This document shows, piece after piece, positions 32,554-43,324 of a stretch of 64,000 nt of DNA; positions within the stretch are counted from its first letter, which is position 1, and each line of letters starts with the position of its first letter. The DNA lies in the NCBI RefSeq assembly GCF_900110125.1, contig NZ_FOCN01000001.1, positions 1 through 64,000 of the forward strand, written 5' to 3'. This DNA is from Cryobacterium luteum. Its GTDB lineage: Bacteria; Actinomycetota; Actinomycetes; Actinomycetales; Microbacteriaceae. The translations under genes and the position numbers were made by a program. The notes beneath the pieces were generated by a model. It saw only the letters and a program-made list of their open reading frames with translations, was not told the DNA's origin and made no database searches.

Positions 32554-34185
32554 TCATGAGGTGCGCGGAAGCGTCGCGATGGCGGTGGTGCCCTTGCCGG
32601 GAGCCGATTCGAGTCTGAGGTCTCCCCCATGCTGGCGGCAGATGTCCCGGCTGATGTTTAAACCGAGGCCCGTTCCGTGAATGCTCGAGCCGCGCACCGA
32701 GTCGGCCCGGTAGAACCGGTCGAACAGGTGCACTTGCTCGCCGGGCGTCATACCGCGACCGGTATCAGCCACGCGCAGCTCGACCTCGGTGCGGGAATCG
32801 AGCAGCGTCACCTCAATCCGGCCCGAGGCGATGTTGTACTTGATCGCGTTGGAGAACAGATTGTCGACGACCTGGCGCAGGCGGAGGGCATCCGCTTGCA
32901 GGCGCAGGGTCGGCATCGCCGTAAGAACGAACGTGATACCCCGTTCGGCCGCGACCGGCCGGAGTGATTCGATCGCGTCGGTGACGATCACCGACAGGTC
33001 GCACGGAGCCAGGGTGATGGCGAGCTCGTGTTTGGTCGCGGCCGCGGTGCTGAGCAGGTCGGCGACCAGCGCCAGCAACCGGTCGGAGTTTTTGGACGCG
33101 ACCTGGAGCATGCGCCGGGTCGACGGGTCGAGGGTGTCGTCATCGAGGGCCAGCTCCAGATACCCCATGATCGAGGTGAGCGGGGTGCGCAATTCGTGCG
33201 AAACGGATGCGACCAGGTCGTCCCGCGCCTTGACCGCGCGCAGTTCGGCGGTGACGTCCCGGGCAACCATGACGCCGCCGTCGTAGTTGTCGTTTTCGTC
33301 GAGGATGGGCCGGGCGGAGATGAGCACGGCGGCCTTCCGTTGGCCCTGCTCCCCCACCCAGATGGTCGTGTGGTCGACCGTTTCGCCGCGCATTGCGCGC
33401 TGGAACGGCCGATCTGCTTCGGCATACGGCGTCACCTGGTCTTCGTGATAGACGACGGTGGGGGAGAGCTCGCCGTCTTTCACTCCAAAGCGGGCGAACA
33501 TCTCCCGCTGGGCGCGGTTGATGAAGTTCGGTTTGGCCTCACGGCTGAACCCGACGACGCCGAAGTCGACGGTGTTGAAGATCTCGTCGAGGGTGCGTTC
33601 CTCACGGCGGGAACGGCGCAGGGCTCCCTCGAACAGAACCGATTGTTGGGTGAGCAGCACCCGCTGCGCCGCTGCACGCTTGGTGGTGGTGTAGGTCGTG
33701 GTAGCGACAAAGGCCAGCACGATGGGCACGATGGCCAGTCGCGGAATCTCATTGCCCGTCGCCGGCTCTGCGCCCAGCAGCCCGCCGGTCCAGAGCAGCA
33801 CCGACGTGAGCACCACCCCGCCGATAGCACCGCGGCCGCCGAAGTGCGCCGACAGCCAGATGATGGGGAAAACGAGCAGAATCGTCGTACCGAGCAACGG
33901 CTCACCCTCGCGCACGATCACCAGCCCGACCAGGTCGACGATCGGCAGCACGACGATCCACTTCTTGTCGAGGTGACGCCAGGGCACTCCCGCCGCAGCT
34001 GCGGTGGTGACGAGGATGATGAGGATGCCGGCCAGAAACAGCTGGTTGGTGAGGAGCTGTGGATCAAGCAGCCCCGAAACGGCCACCAGCAAAAGGGTCG
34101 CTGCCCCGACCAACAGCTGGGAGAGAAAGACGGAACGTTCCACCCGGTAGCGGTGGGCTCGGTCGGGTCGCGGGCGGCGCTGCAT
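32554..34185 (-). CDS. PAS-containing membrane sensor histidine kinase
   Basis: 543 residues from ATG at 34185, overlapping the stop of the GGDEF-EAL gene by one base (TGATG). Five to six membrane helices (about 20-180), a PAS domain (about 205-315, TVDFGVVGFSREAKPNFINRAQ), then HisKA with SVSHELRTPLTSI (His phosphoacceptor) and HATPase_c with NLFSNAIKYN, ADTGRGMT and HGTGLGLNIS. All catalytic boxes are intact. Likely phosphorylates the nearby receiver protein at 30577. Confidence 0.92.
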   Translation of the reverse strand: MQRRPRPDRAHRYRVERSVFLSQLLVGAATLLLVAVSGLLDPQLLTNQLFLAGILIILVTTAAAAGVPWRHLDKKWIVVLPIVDLVGLVIVREGEPLLGTTILLVFPIIWLSAHFGGRGAIGGVVLTSVLLWTGGLLGAEPATGNEIPRLAIVPIVLAFVATTTYTTTKRAAAQRVLLTQQSVLFEGALRRSRREERTLDEIFNTVDFGVVGFSREAKPNFINRAQREMFARFGVKDGELSPTVVYHEDQVTPYAEADRPFQRAMRGETVDHTTIWVGEQGQRKAAVLISARPILDENDNYDGGVMVARDVTAELRAVKARDDLVASVSHELRTPLTSIMGYLELALDDDTLDPSTRRMLQVASKNSDRLLALVADLLSTAAATKHELAITLAPCDLSVIVTDAIESLRPVAAERGITFVLTAMPTLRLQADALRLRQVVDNLFSNAIKYNIASGRIEVTLLDSRTEVELRVADTGRGMTPGEQVHLFDRFYRADSVRGSSIHGTGLGLNISRDICRQHGGDLRLESAPGKGTTAIATLPRTS

Positions 34186-36554
34186 CACTGAGGCGGCACC
34201 GTGACAGTCTGCGTCGGCAGCACGGCCTTGGCCCCGAATTCATCGAGCCGGTCAATGGTCTCGGCGAACCCCTGCGGCACACCGAAGTGGAACCCCTGGG
34301 CGCTGCGAATGCCGAGCCGGGCCAGGTGCTCGGCCATCGCTTCGTTCTCCACGCCCTCAACGATCATCGAATACTCAAGCTTGTCGCCGAAACTCTGCAG
34401 CGCCGTGAGTACCTCGCGCTGGCGGATATCGTCGAGGTCATCGACGAGGCTGCGGTCGATCTTGAGAATGTCCATCGGCACGCGCACGAGCGAATCGACC
34501 GAGGAATCTTCCGAGCCGTAGTCGTCGAGGGCGATGAGAATTCCCAGGTCGCGCAGCCGGTCGGCCTGCTCACGAATCTGCGTCGATACCCGCGCAACCG
34601 AACGCTCATTGAGCTCGAGGCAGAGCGAGATCTCGGGGTACCGCGTGTTCAAATCTTCCACGAACCGGCCGAGCCGTTCCGGTGCCAGCTGGCCGGCTTC
34701 GACGTTGATGGTCATGCAGACGATGCCCGGTTCAGCCAGCCGAAACTCCGCAGCGGCGGCCAGGGCGGTCTCGGCAATCTGCCGGGTCAGCTGGTCGAAC
34801 CGACCCAGGCTCTTCGCCTTTTCGATCAGCGACGGCGGTGAGATCGAACCGAGTTCCGGGTGCACATAGCGCAGCAGCGCCTCGAAGGCCCAGATGCGGC
34901 CGGTGACCAGGCTGACGATCGGCTGATACGCCAGCGGCAGCTGGTTCTCGTCGATGGCTTCGGCGACCGTGTCATTGAACTGCGAGGAGCGATGACCAGA
35001 CACGTTGATGCTCGACTGGCAGTCGCCCCGACGTCGGTTTTTCTTGACCAGCAGCATGCTGTGGTCGGCGTCGTGAACGAGGGAGGCGACATCCGTTTCA
35101 ACCAGAGCGGAGTAGGCGAGGCCGATACTGAGGCTGGGCGTGACGGTGACGGCACCGACGACGAGCGGTGTGACGCAGGCGTCCAGCATCGTTTCGGCAA
35201 TGATTTTCGCTTCGGCGAGTGTGGCCAGGCGGGTCAGGATGATGACGAATTCGTCGCCGCCGACCCGCGCGACGACGTCGTGCGGACGCACCGACTGGCG
35301 CAGGCGCTGGCCGAGGACCCGCAGCACTTCGTCACCGGTCTGGTGCCCGTGGGTATCGTTGAGCCGTTTGAAACCGTCGAGGTCCACGAACAGCACGGCG
35401 ATGCTTTCGGCGTCGCTGCGGGTGGTGTTGATGGTATCGAGGGCCTCCTGGAAGGCACCGTAGTTGGGCAGGCCGGTGAGCGAGTCGGTGTTGGCCTTGG
35501 CCGTGAGCCCGGCCACATTCTGCCGGGCCTGCACGGCCAGTTCCGCGGTGGCCGCGAGGGCCTGCAACGCCCGCCGGTCGAGGGAGGAGAAGGCGCCGTC
35601 CATCGGGTCACGGCGGGCTACGAGAAATTGCCGCACGCCGGGCGTGAGCGTGACCGGCACCCCGATGGCCCCGGGTTCGGCGGGGCCGGCCTGCACGGCG
35701 ATGGACTGCACGCCGACGGCCGTGGCTGCCGCCGTGCACAGTGCCTCGCTGAGTGCATCGCCGACGCTGTCCACACTTCGCATGGTGCTCAGCATGCTGC
35801 TGCCGACGACGAGGCCGCTCAGCCGACGCCGCATGTCCCAGACGGAGCGCAGAACGATGAGCACCAGCGCCACCCCGACACTGCCCAGCAGCGTGCCGAC
35901 GGCGGTTTCGATCGGGACGCGGCCGACTCCCGGTGTGGGCAGGCCGACCACGGCCCAGTGCGCCGAGAACACGGTCAACGCCGCGACACCGCCCAGCAAG
36001 GCGCTCAGCCGCACGGCGGAGATAAGCGGCTGGCGGCCCCGCTCAGCGGGAGCGTTGATCAGGCGCAGGCGCAGAACTTCGAGCCCCAGCACCAACAGCA
36101 CATACCCGACGGATGCCGCGGCGACGGCTGGCAGCGTGGCCACCCCCATCCCGGTCAGCAGCCCATCGATGAGGAAATAGACCATGCAGCCGAGGCCCGC
36201 GAGGCCAGCGCTGTAGACGGAGACGCCGATGCGGCGGGATTCCAGGAGCAGGGCAACCAGAATACCGAGCATGAGCACGCCGATGATGGCCTGCGCCGGC
36301 AGCACCGGGGCCAACGCCGGAACGGCAAGAACCGGCACGCTGATGGCCGGGGTGCGATGGGGCACACTACCGACGCGAATCCAGGCTATTTCGAGGGCGG
36401 CCACGCAGACGGCGCCGAAGAGCGCAACGACGATTCTGGTGGCCGGCTCAGCGAGAACAATGGCGAAGGCACCGGGAATGAACACCAGCCCCAGGGCCGT
36501 GAACACGCCAAAGGCGACGCGCTGCAGCACGCCCGACACCCCAATTCGGCTCAC
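34185..36554 (-). CDS. Membrane GGDEF-EAL protein (c-di-GMP turnover)
   Basis: 789 residues from GTG at 36554. About eight membrane helices (to about residue 215), a GAF-like linker, GGDEF domain with intact RVGGDEF (cyclase signature) and an EAL domain with AFEALLRY, NVEAGQL, LELNE, ALDDYGSEDSS and LKIDRSLV. The EAL motif and metal residues are mostly kept, although DDFGTG reads DDYGSE. It could make or degrade c-di-GMP; phosphodiesterase activity seems more likely than loss of both. First gene of a three-gene operon with the histidine kinase and degenerate GGDEF protein. Confidence 0.88.
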   Translation of the reverse strand: MSRIGVSGVLQRVAFGVFTALGLVFIPGAFAIVLAEPATRIVVALFGAVCVAALEIAWIRVGSVPHRTPAISVPVLAVPALAPVLPAQAIIGVLMLGILVALLLESRRIGVSVYSAGLAGLGCMVYFLIDGLLTGMGVATLPAVAAASVGYVLLVLGLEVLRLRLINAPAERGRQPLISAVRLSALLGGVAALTVFSAHWAVVGLPTPGVGRVPIETAVGTLLGSVGVALVLIVLRSVWDMRRRLSGLVVGSSMLSTMRSVDSVGDALSEALCTAAATAVGVQSIAVQAGPAEPGAIGVPVTLTPGVRQFLVARRDPMDGAFSSLDRRALQALAATAELAVQARQNVAGLTAKANTDSLTGLPNYGAFQEALDTINTTRSDAESIAVLFVDLDGFKRLNDTHGHQTGDEVLRVLGQRLRQSVRPHDVVARVGGDEFVIILTRLATLAEAKIIAETMLDACVTPLVVGAVTVTPSLSIGLAYSALVETDVASLVHDADHSMLLVKKNRRRGDCQSSINVSGHRSSQFNDTVAEAIDENQLPLAYQPIVSLVTGRIWAFEALLRYVHPELGSISPPSLIEKAKSLGRFDQLTRQIAETALAAAAEFRLAEPGIVCMTINVEAGQLAPERLGRFVEDLNTRYPEISLCLELNERSVARVSTQIREQADRLRDLGILIALDDYGSEDSSVDSLVRVPMDILKIDRSLVDDLDDIRQREVLTALQSFGDKLEYSMIVEGVENEAMAEHLARLGIRSAQGFHFGVPQGFAETIDRLDEFGAKAVLPTQTVTVPPQ

Positions 36555-36654
36555 ACAGTCAGAGCCTACGCGAGTTGACCTCGGATGAGGACGCGCGGGT
36601 GGGATTTGGTGGGGTTGGTCGGGGCCGTCGGTGCCGGGCGCACCTTGTGAAAGC

Positions 36655-36704
36655 GGGGCCATGAACTATCGTGCTCCCGCTTTCCGGGCCCGGGCCCGGG
36701 AAGA
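36655..36704. repeat. GGGCCC-rich dispersed repeat, subtype A
   Basis: Starts GGGGCCATGAACTATCGTG and ends in CTTTCCGGGCCCGGGCCC plus complement; a diverged copy of 4136-4185 and 39720-39768. Intergenic, upstream of the GGDEF-EAL gene. Confidence 0.75.
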
Positions 36705-36748
36705 TGGGGTCACGGTGTGGCCGTGCTCGTGGCCCGCGTCCGAGCTCA

Positions 36749-36787
36749 GGGGCCCACCGAATTTGGGACGGGGCCCGGGCCCCGTCC
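36749..36787. repeat. GGGCCC-rich dispersed repeat, subtype B, shortened
   Basis: GGGGCCCACCGAATTTGG then the perfect 22-bp GGACGGGGCCC palindrome as in 18114-18180, but without the middle dyad. Lies beyond the asd stop. Confidence 0.75.
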
Positions 36788-36830
36788 GCCAGAGCGAGCG
36801 GGGAAAGCCCCAGCAGCAGGCGGGCTCAAC

Positions 36831-37910
<1,080 letters not shown>

Positions 37911-37934
37911 CTAACGTCGTTGGGGCTGTCTCCC

Positions 37935-38020
37935 GTGGCTAATTCAGGAAACGTCAGCGATTCTGCCGATATTTCCTGCCCAGAGCGGATGCCGGGGCTC
38001 GTTTTCCTGAATTCGCCACC
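37935..38020. repeat. Palindromic mini-element, CTAATTCAGGAAA family, copy 2
   Basis: 86 bp: GTGGCTAATTCAGGAAA and TTTCCTGAATTCGCCAC ends; interior shares CCAGAGCGGATG with copy 3, which lies 53 bp further on in the same orientation. Confidence 0.9.
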
Positions 38021-38072
38021 GAGAGTCGGCGTGGTGCGGTGTTGCGGATAGTTGGAGGGAGCTGATTTTCCC

Positions 38073-38158
38073 GGTGGCTAATTCAGGAAAAGTCGGCAGG
38101 TGGGCGAGCGTTTCGGCCCCAGAGCGGATGTTCGGGTTTGATTTCCTGAATTAGCCCC
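38073..38158. repeat. Palindromic mini-element, CTAATTCAGGAAA family, copy 3
   Basis: 86 bp: GGTGGCTAATTCAGGAAA and TTTCCTGAATTAGCCCCC ends; interior shares the CAGGTGGGC segment (complement GCCCACCTG) with copy 1 and CCAGAGCGGATG with copy 2. Confidence 0.9.
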
Positions 38159-38204
38159 CGGGAGGAGCGGGTGACGTCGTGCGGGGGTGGGGGCATCCGC
38201 TTGG

Positions 38205-38260
38205 CGAGGTGTGAGTTTGCGGCCGTTGCGGGCCGCGAACGAGTCGAAACTCACACCTCG
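38205..38260. repeat. Palindromic mini-element with CGAGGTGTGAGTTT ends
   Basis: 56 bp: perfect 14-bp terminal inverted repeat plus an inner GCGGCC/GGCCGC dyad. It ends 8 bases beyond the lysC stop, so it may act as the lysC terminator. Confidence 0.85.
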
Positions 38261-38268
38261 GCGACGGG

Positions 38269-39546
38269 TTAGCGGCCGGAGCCGCCGTGCACGACTGCTT
38301 CGATCTCGCCGTCGAGCCCGAACGCGGTGTGCACCACGCGCAGGGCCTCATTGATGGTGTCGGCGCGGGTGACGACCGAGATGCGGATCTCGCTCGTGGA
38401 GATCATCTCGATGTTGATGCCGGCCTCGTACAGCGCCTCGAACAGTTTGGCTGAGACGCCGGTGTTGGTGCGCATGCCACCGCCGACCAGGGCGAGCTTG
38501 GCGATTTGGTCGTCGTACTGCAGGCTTTTGAAGCCGATGAGTTCCTTCTCGTTGGTCAGGGCGGTGAGCACCTGCTGGCCCTCGGACTTGGGCAGCGTGA
38601 AGGAGATGTCGGTGAGCCCGGTCGAAGCGGCCGAGACGTTCTGCACGATCATGTCGACGTTGGCGTTGGTGCGCGCGACGATCTTGAAGATGAGCGCGGC
38701 CTTGCCGGGAATGTCGGGAACACCAACGACGGTGACCTTGGCCTCACTCAGGTCGGCGGCGATTCCGGCGATGATTGGTTCTTCCACAATTTCTCCATTT
38801 TCTCGCGCGGTCGCGGCGTTGTACACGATGGTGCCGGTGTTGTTGTTGAACGAGGAGCGCACGTGCAGCGTGACCCCGTGGCGGCGGGCATATTCCACAG
38901 CGCGAATATACAGAACTTTGGCCCCGGCAGCGGCCAGTTCGAGCATTTCTTCGCTCGTGACGCGCTCGAGTTTGCGGGCGCGGGGCACGACGCGCGGATC
39001 CGCGGTGAAGACGCCATCGACATCCGTGTAGATTTCGCAGATGTCGGCGCCGAGCGCGGCGGCGAGGGCTACGGCCGTGGTGTCGGAGCCACCGCGGCCG
39101 AGGGTGGTGATGTCCTTCGTGTCGCGGTTGAAGCCCTGGAACCCGGCGACGATGGCAACGGCGCCCTCGTCGAGGGCCGAGCGGATGCGCCCCGGCGTGA
39201 CGTCGACGATGCGCGCGGAGCCGTGGCGGGCATCCGTGATCATGCCGGCCTGGCTGCCGGTGAAGGAGCGGGCGTCGTAGCCGAGGCTCTTGATGGCCAT
39301 CGCGAGCAACGCCATGGAGATGCGTTCGCCCGCGGTGAGCAGCATATCGAGTTCGCGCGGGGCGGGCAGCGGGGTGACCTGGTGGGCGAGGTCGAGCAGT
39401 TCGTCGGTGCTGTCGCCCATTGCCGAAACGGCGACGACGACCTCGTTGCCGGCCTTGCGGGTATCGACGATGCGCTTGGCGACCCGCTTGATGCTTTCGG
39501 CATCGGCGACGGATGACCCGCCGAACTTCTGCACAATCAAGCTCAT
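38269..39546 (-). CDS. lysC: Aspartate kinase
   Basis: 425 residues from ATG at 39546. KFGGSSVAD near the N-terminus, catalytic core with [23 protein letters not shown], and two C-terminal ACT domains (from about 265, [14 protein letters not shown] and [13 protein letters not shown]) for feedback control by lysine/threonine. First committed step of the aspartate amino-acid family. Typical actinobacterial size; the ACT half may also be made as a separate beta subunit from an internal start, as known in related bacteria. Confidence 0.96.
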   Translation of the reverse strand: MSLIVQKFGGSSVADAESIKRVAKRIVDTRKAGNEVVVAVSAMGDSTDELLDLAHQVTPLPAPRELDMLLTAGERISMALLAMAIKSLGYDARSFTGSQAGMITDARHGSARIVDVTPGRIRSALDEGAVAIVAGFQGFNRDTKDITTLGRGGSDTTAVALAAALGADICEIYTDVDGVFTADPRVVPRARKLERVTSEEMLELAAAGAKVLYIRAVEYARRHGVTLHVRSSFNNNTGTIVYNAATARENGEIVEEPIIAGIAADLSEAKVTVVGVPDIPGKAALIFKIVARTNANVDMIVQNVSAASTGLTDISFTLPKSEGQQVLTALTNEKELIGFKSLQYDDQIAKLALVGGGMRTNTGVSAKLFEALYEAGINIEMISTSEIRISVVTRADTINEALRVVHTAFGLDGEIEAVVHGGSGR

Positions 39547-39719
39547 GTGACTCCTGAGATGGGGGTGCGCGGGCCTGTCGTTCGGGCTCGCGTCCAAGTT
39601 CCCATCCTAAATGCTGGTGCTCGGGGGTGGGTGCCATGTGACGCTGCGCGGCGGTGGCCACCTGCGGGCCCGGGCCCAGCAGGCCGGACCTGCGCGGCCG
39701 GGCCCACCTTCGGGAACCA

Positions 39720-39768
39720 GGCCCATGATCTATCGTGGGCCCAGTTTCCGGGCCCGGGCCCGGAAAGG
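39720..39768. repeat. GGGCCC-rich dispersed repeat, subtype A (best-formed copy)
   Basis: GGCCCATGATCTATCGTGGG followed by a perfect 22-bp palindrome (TTTCCGGGCCC and complement). A partial subtype B head (GGGCCCACCTT) lies just before at about 39700. Between the lysC start and the recR stop. Confidence 0.85.
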
Positions 39769-39776
39769 GGTGAAGG

Positions 39777-40376
39777 CTAGTGGATGACCTCGCGGCGACC
39801 CTCGAAGGCGCGGCCGAGGGTGACCTCGTCGGCGTACTCGAGGTCGCCACCGACGGGGAGCCCGGAAGCGAGGCGGGTGACCTTGATTTCGAGGGTCGTC
39901 AGCAGGCGGGAGAGGTAGGTGGCCGTGGCCTCCCCCTCCAGGTTCGGGTCGGTCGCGATAATGACCTCCTGCACGGTGTTGTCGGCGAGGCGCTGCATCA
40001 GCTGGCGGATACGCAGGTCGTCGGGGCCGACACCGTCGATTGGGCTGATGGCTCCGCCGAGCACGTGATAGAGCCCCTTGAACTCGCGGGTGCGCTCGAT
40101 CGCAACGACGTCCTTGGCCTCTTCGACCACGCAGATCGACGTGGGATCGCGGCGCGGGTCCCGGCAGATCAGACAGGTCGGCTGCTCGGAGACATTGCCG
40201 CAGATATCGCAGAACCGCACCTTGTCACGCACCTCGAGCAGCACGTTGGCGAGCCGGGTCACGTCGAATTTCTCGGTCTGCAGAATGTGAAACGCGATGC
40301 GCTGGGCCGACTTCGGGCCAATTCCGGGAAGCTGGCCGAGCTCGTCGATCAGTTCCTGAACGATGCCTTCATACAT
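39777..40376 (-). CDS. recR: Recombination mediator RecR
   Basis: 199 residues, normal length. Helix-hairpin-helix [15 protein letters not shown], zinc finger C-x2-C-x8-C-x2-C (CDICGN, CLICRD), Toprim domain [14 protein letters not shown] and the C-terminal Walker-like end. RecR works with RecF/RecO in gap repair. It lies 3 bases after the dnaX stop, the classical dnaX-recR operon. Confidence 0.97.
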   Translation of the reverse strand: MYEGIVQELIDELGQLPGIGPKSAQRIAFHILQTEKFDVTRLANVLLEVRDKVRFCDICGNVSEQPTCLICRDPRRDPTSICVVEEAKDVVAIERTREFKGLYHVLGGAISPIDGVGPDDLRIRQLMQRLADNTVQEVIIATDPNLEGEATATYLSRLLTTLEIKVTRLASGLPVGGDLEYADEVTLGRAFEGRREVIH

Positions 40377-40379
40377 GGG

Positions 40380-43076
40380 TTAGTGGTCGTTTCTGGTTCG
40401 GGGCGCCGCGGAGTACGGCTGCTCTTCGATGAAGGTGGCGCCGAGAATTTCGCGCACGACGGCCTCGCCGTAGCGCTGTTTCTCGGCGAAGGACGGCGCC
40501 CGCGACGGGCTCTTCGTGCGCTGGCCGGAAGCGTTCGGATGCTGGCGCTGCGCGGAGTCGCGCTGGCCCGAGTCGCGCTGGCCCGAGTTCTGCTGGCCCG
40601 AGTTCTGCTGGCCCGAGTCGCGCTGGCCCGAGTTGTGCTGGCCCGAGTCGCGCTGGCCCGAGTTCTGCTGGCCTGAGTTCTGCTGGCCTGAGTTCTGCCC
40701 CGGTACACCCTGCTGCTGCCGCCGCTGATCGGGGCTCGCCGGCAGAGCGGATACCTCGGCGTGCGCCTCGTAGTCGGGTACGCGTTCGTCGGCGGGTGCG
40801 TCAATCTCGGGGGGAACCTCGTCGTCGAACGGCGGCGGCACGTCGTGGAACGGGGGTTCGTCGTCCCGAGACGGCGATGCAAACGACGCCGCGGGCCAGG
40901 GCTCGTCGGATGACGGGCCGCCGGGGGGCTCTGCGGCGCGAACGGATGGTGCTCGAACGGGCGGCGGGGAATCCGGGGCAGCTTGGACGTTCACTGGAGG
41001 TGCCGCGGACGTGTCGGGAGCATGCGCTGTGTCGTCGTCGGTGACGGGGAGCGCGGGGCCGTCGGGCGAGCCGGGGATGGCGACGGTGGCCCACCCGCTG
41101 GTGGACGCGGAGACGGGCGACGCGCCCTGTGTGGCCGGCACTCCAACCTCGCGCGCAGCGGAACGGGCCGGCGCAGTGCGGGGGCTTGCGCCGGCCTCGC
41201 CGGCGGGCGCTGCGGTTACCGTCGACGCGGTCGGCGCGGTCGCCTCGCGACTGGGCTCGACCGATCCGACAGCATCCGCTGTGGTCGCTGAGGCTCGAGG
41301 TGATTCGGGTGCGGGGGCCGCTGGCGCAGGCTCCGCGGCGACGGCCGGCGAGGAGCCGGACGACACGCTGGCTGAGGAGGTCTCCCGGCCAGCTTCGACC
41401 CGCGCGATGAACTTGACCCGCAGGCCCAGCACAGCCACGATCGCGGTGCGCAGAAAGTCACTGGTTCCCATGCCGGGAACCTTCTGCTGCTTGAAACTGT
41501 CGACATCGGCCTGGCTCGGGAATGAGAGCGCGAGCACGTCGCCGTTGAGACCGAGCACGTGCGCTGTGTAGACGACGAGCCAGGCGGTGGTCTTCTCGTT
41601 CTTGACGGCCTCGAGAATCTCGGGCCAGGCGTCCTTGAGCTGCTGCAGGGTGACGGGAGCTCCGGGGACGACGGCCGGGCGGACGGGCGGGCTCGCCGGG
41701 GATGGTTGGGTTGGTGAAGCAGCCGGCGTTCCCGGAACGGCGGTCTCGGCTACCGGTTGTCGTGCCTGTCGAGACTCGACCAGCGGATTGGACGCGGTCT
41801 CGGCTACCGGTTGTCGGGCCTCTCGAGACTCGACCAGCGGATTGGACGCGGAGCCCGCTGGCTGGCCAGCGCCACCGATTGGGGCCGCACCGGGCGCAGC
41901 CGCCACACCGTCGACTCCGATTCGTCGTTCGAGTCGCTCGACCCGGGCGAGGGCGCCGCGGGTCGTGTCGTCGGTCGCCGGGATGAGGGCGCGCGCGATC
42001 ATGAGTTCGAGGTACAGGCGCGGAGAGGTGGCCCCGCTCATCTCGGTGAGCGCGGCGTTCAAAATATCGGCGGTACGCGAAAGTTCGGCCGGCCCGAAAG
42101 CTGCGGCCTGCACGTTCATACGCTCGAGCTCGTCTTGCGGTACCCCGCGCAGCACGGCCGCGGCGCCCGCCACACTGGTAGCCGCGACAATAATGAGGTC
42201 GCGCAGGCGCTCAAGCAGGTCTTCGACGAACCGGCGCGGATCTTGCCCGGTCTGAATGACCCGGTCGACCGCGTCGAACGCGGCGGCGGAATCGCGGGCG
42301 CCGATGGCGTCGACGGCCTCATCGAGCAGGGAGGCGCTCGTGTAGCCGAGCAGCGCGACGGCGCGCTCGTACTCGATGGACTGCCCGTCAGACCCGGCCA
42401 TGAGCTGGTCGAGCAGCGACAGGGTGTCGCGCGGCGAGCCTCCGCCGGCACGCACCACGAGCGGCAGAACGCCGGGCGCGACGACCATCTTCTCGGTCTC
42501 GCACATCTGCTGCACGTATTCCAGCATCGGCCCCGGCGGCACGAGCCGGAACGGATAGTGATGGGTACGCGAGCGGATGGTGCCGATCACCTTTTCGGGT
42601 TCGGTGGTCGCGAAGATGAACTTCACGTGTTCCGGGGGCTCTTCGACGATCTTCAGCAGCGCGTTGAAGCCCTGCGGCGTGACCATATGGGCCTCATCGA
42701 GGATGAAGATCTTGTAGCGGTCGCGAGCGGGCGCGAAGATGGCGCGCTCGCGAATGTCGCGGGCGTCGTCGACACCATTGTGGCTGGCCGCGTCGATCTC
42801 GACGACGTCGAGCGAGCCGCCGCCGTCACGGGCCAGCTCGACACAGCTGGGGCAAACGCCACAGGGTGTGTCGGTCGGTCCCTCTGCACAGTTGAGGCAG
42901 CGGGCCAGGATGCGCGCCGACGTGGTCTTGCCACAGCCGCGCGGGCCGCTGAAGAGATAGGCGTGATTCACCCGGTTGGTGCGCAGCGCCGTCATCAACG
43001 GATCGGTCACTTGGGACTGGCCGATCATCTCGGCAAAGGTCTCTGGCCGGTAGCGGCGATACAGGGCGGTAACCAC
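40380..43076 (-). CDS. dnaX: DNA polymerase III subunit gamma/tau
   Basis: About 898 residues from GTG at 43076 (VVTALYRRYRPETF), with GGAG five bases upstream; ATG at 43085 adds three residues. Walker A GPRGCGKTT, zinc module CLNCAEGPTDTPCGVCPSC, DEAHM box, then clamp-loader domain III, and a long Ala/Pro-rich tau tail. The tail holds an 18-residue tandem repeat (SNPLVESREARQPVAETA twice) and nine pentads (QNSGQ/QRDSGQ) near the end. Loads the sliding clamp and links polymerase and helicase. Length is above average for the family because of the tail. Confidence 0.95.
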   Translation of the reverse strand: MVTALYRRYRPETFAEMIGQSQVTDPLMTALRTNRVNHAYLFSGPRGCGKTTSARILARCLNCAEGPTDTPCGVCPSCVELARDGGGSLDVVEIDAASHNGVDDARDIRERAIFAPARDRYKIFILDEAHMVTPQGFNALLKIVEEPPEHVKFIFATTEPEKVIGTIRSRTHHYPFRLVPPGPMLEYVQQMCETEKMVVAPGVLPLVVRAGGGSPRDTLSLLDQLMAGSDGQSIEYERAVALLGYTSASLLDEAVDAIGARDSAAAFDAVDRVIQTGQDPRRFVEDLLERLRDLIIVAATSVAGAAAVLRGVPQDELERMNVQAAAFGPAELSRTADILNAALTEMSGATSPRLYLELMIARALIPATDDTTRGALARVERLERRIGVDGVAAAPGAAPIGGAGQPAGSASNPLVESREARQPVAETASNPLVESRQARQPVAETAVPGTPAASPTQPSPASPPVRPAVVPGAPVTLQQLKDAWPEILEAVKNEKTTAWLVVYTAHVLGLNGDVLALSFPSQADVDSFKQQKVPGMGTSDFLRTAIVAVLGLRVKFIARVEAGRETSSASVSSGSSPAVAAEPAPAAPAPESPRASATTADAVGSVEPSREATAPTASTVTAAPAGEAGASPRTAPARSAAREVGVPATQGASPVSASTSGWATVAIPGSPDGPALPVTDDDTAHAPDTSAAPPVNVQAAPDSPPPVRAPSVRAAEPPGGPSSDEPWPAASFASPSRDDEPPFHDVPPPFDDEVPPEIDAPADERVPDYEAHAEVSALPASPDQRRQQQGVPGQNSGQQNSGQQNSGQRDSGQHNSGQRDSGQQNSGQQNSGQRDSGQRDSAQRQHPNASGQRTKSPSRAPSFAEKQRYGEAVVREILGATFIEEQPYSAAPRTRNDH
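40555..40697. repeat. 15-bp tandem repeat in the dnaX 3' end
   Basis: About nine units of CTGGCC(C/T)GAGT(T/C)(C/G)(T/C)G from 40563, encoding Gln/Asn-Ser-Gly-Gln pentads on the minus strand. Typical slippage-prone minisatellite; number likely varies between strains. Confidence 0.9.
41742..41849. repeat. 54-bp tandem repeat inside dnaX
   Basis: Two nearly identical 54-bp units beginning GGTCTCGGCTACCGGTTGTC, each encoding SNPLVES(R)xARQPVAETA. The core CTCGACCAGCGGATTGG is related to the phosphatase repeat at 6162-6242. Confidence 0.9.
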
Positions 43077-43324
43077 GTTCTCCATGGTACTTGCCCGCAC
43101 CGACACTCGCCCCCGCGAAGCCTGACCAGGCGGAGCCAGGTACGCAACCACGCAGGATCGCTCGCCACGAGGCCGATTCAGAATGCGGTGAACCACATCT
43201 CCGCAATTACGTACGGGTCAGGGGTCAGCGATGCGTGCCTGACCACACCAGGAATCGCCCGGCCGAACGCGACGATCCTCGGCAGTTATGCACTGCACGG
43301 CTGGAAGGACTCGCGGGATGCCGC

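Noticed and set aside
40555..40697. Short regular repeats as a CRISPR or regulatory array
   Set aside because: 15-bp period is in frame with dnaX and encodes Ser/Gln pentads; a coding minisatellite is the simpler reading.
43077..43324. SRP RNA upstream of dnaX, where it often lies in actinobacteria
   Set aside because: No SRP apical loop there; the convincing SRP RNA is at 49664-49758.
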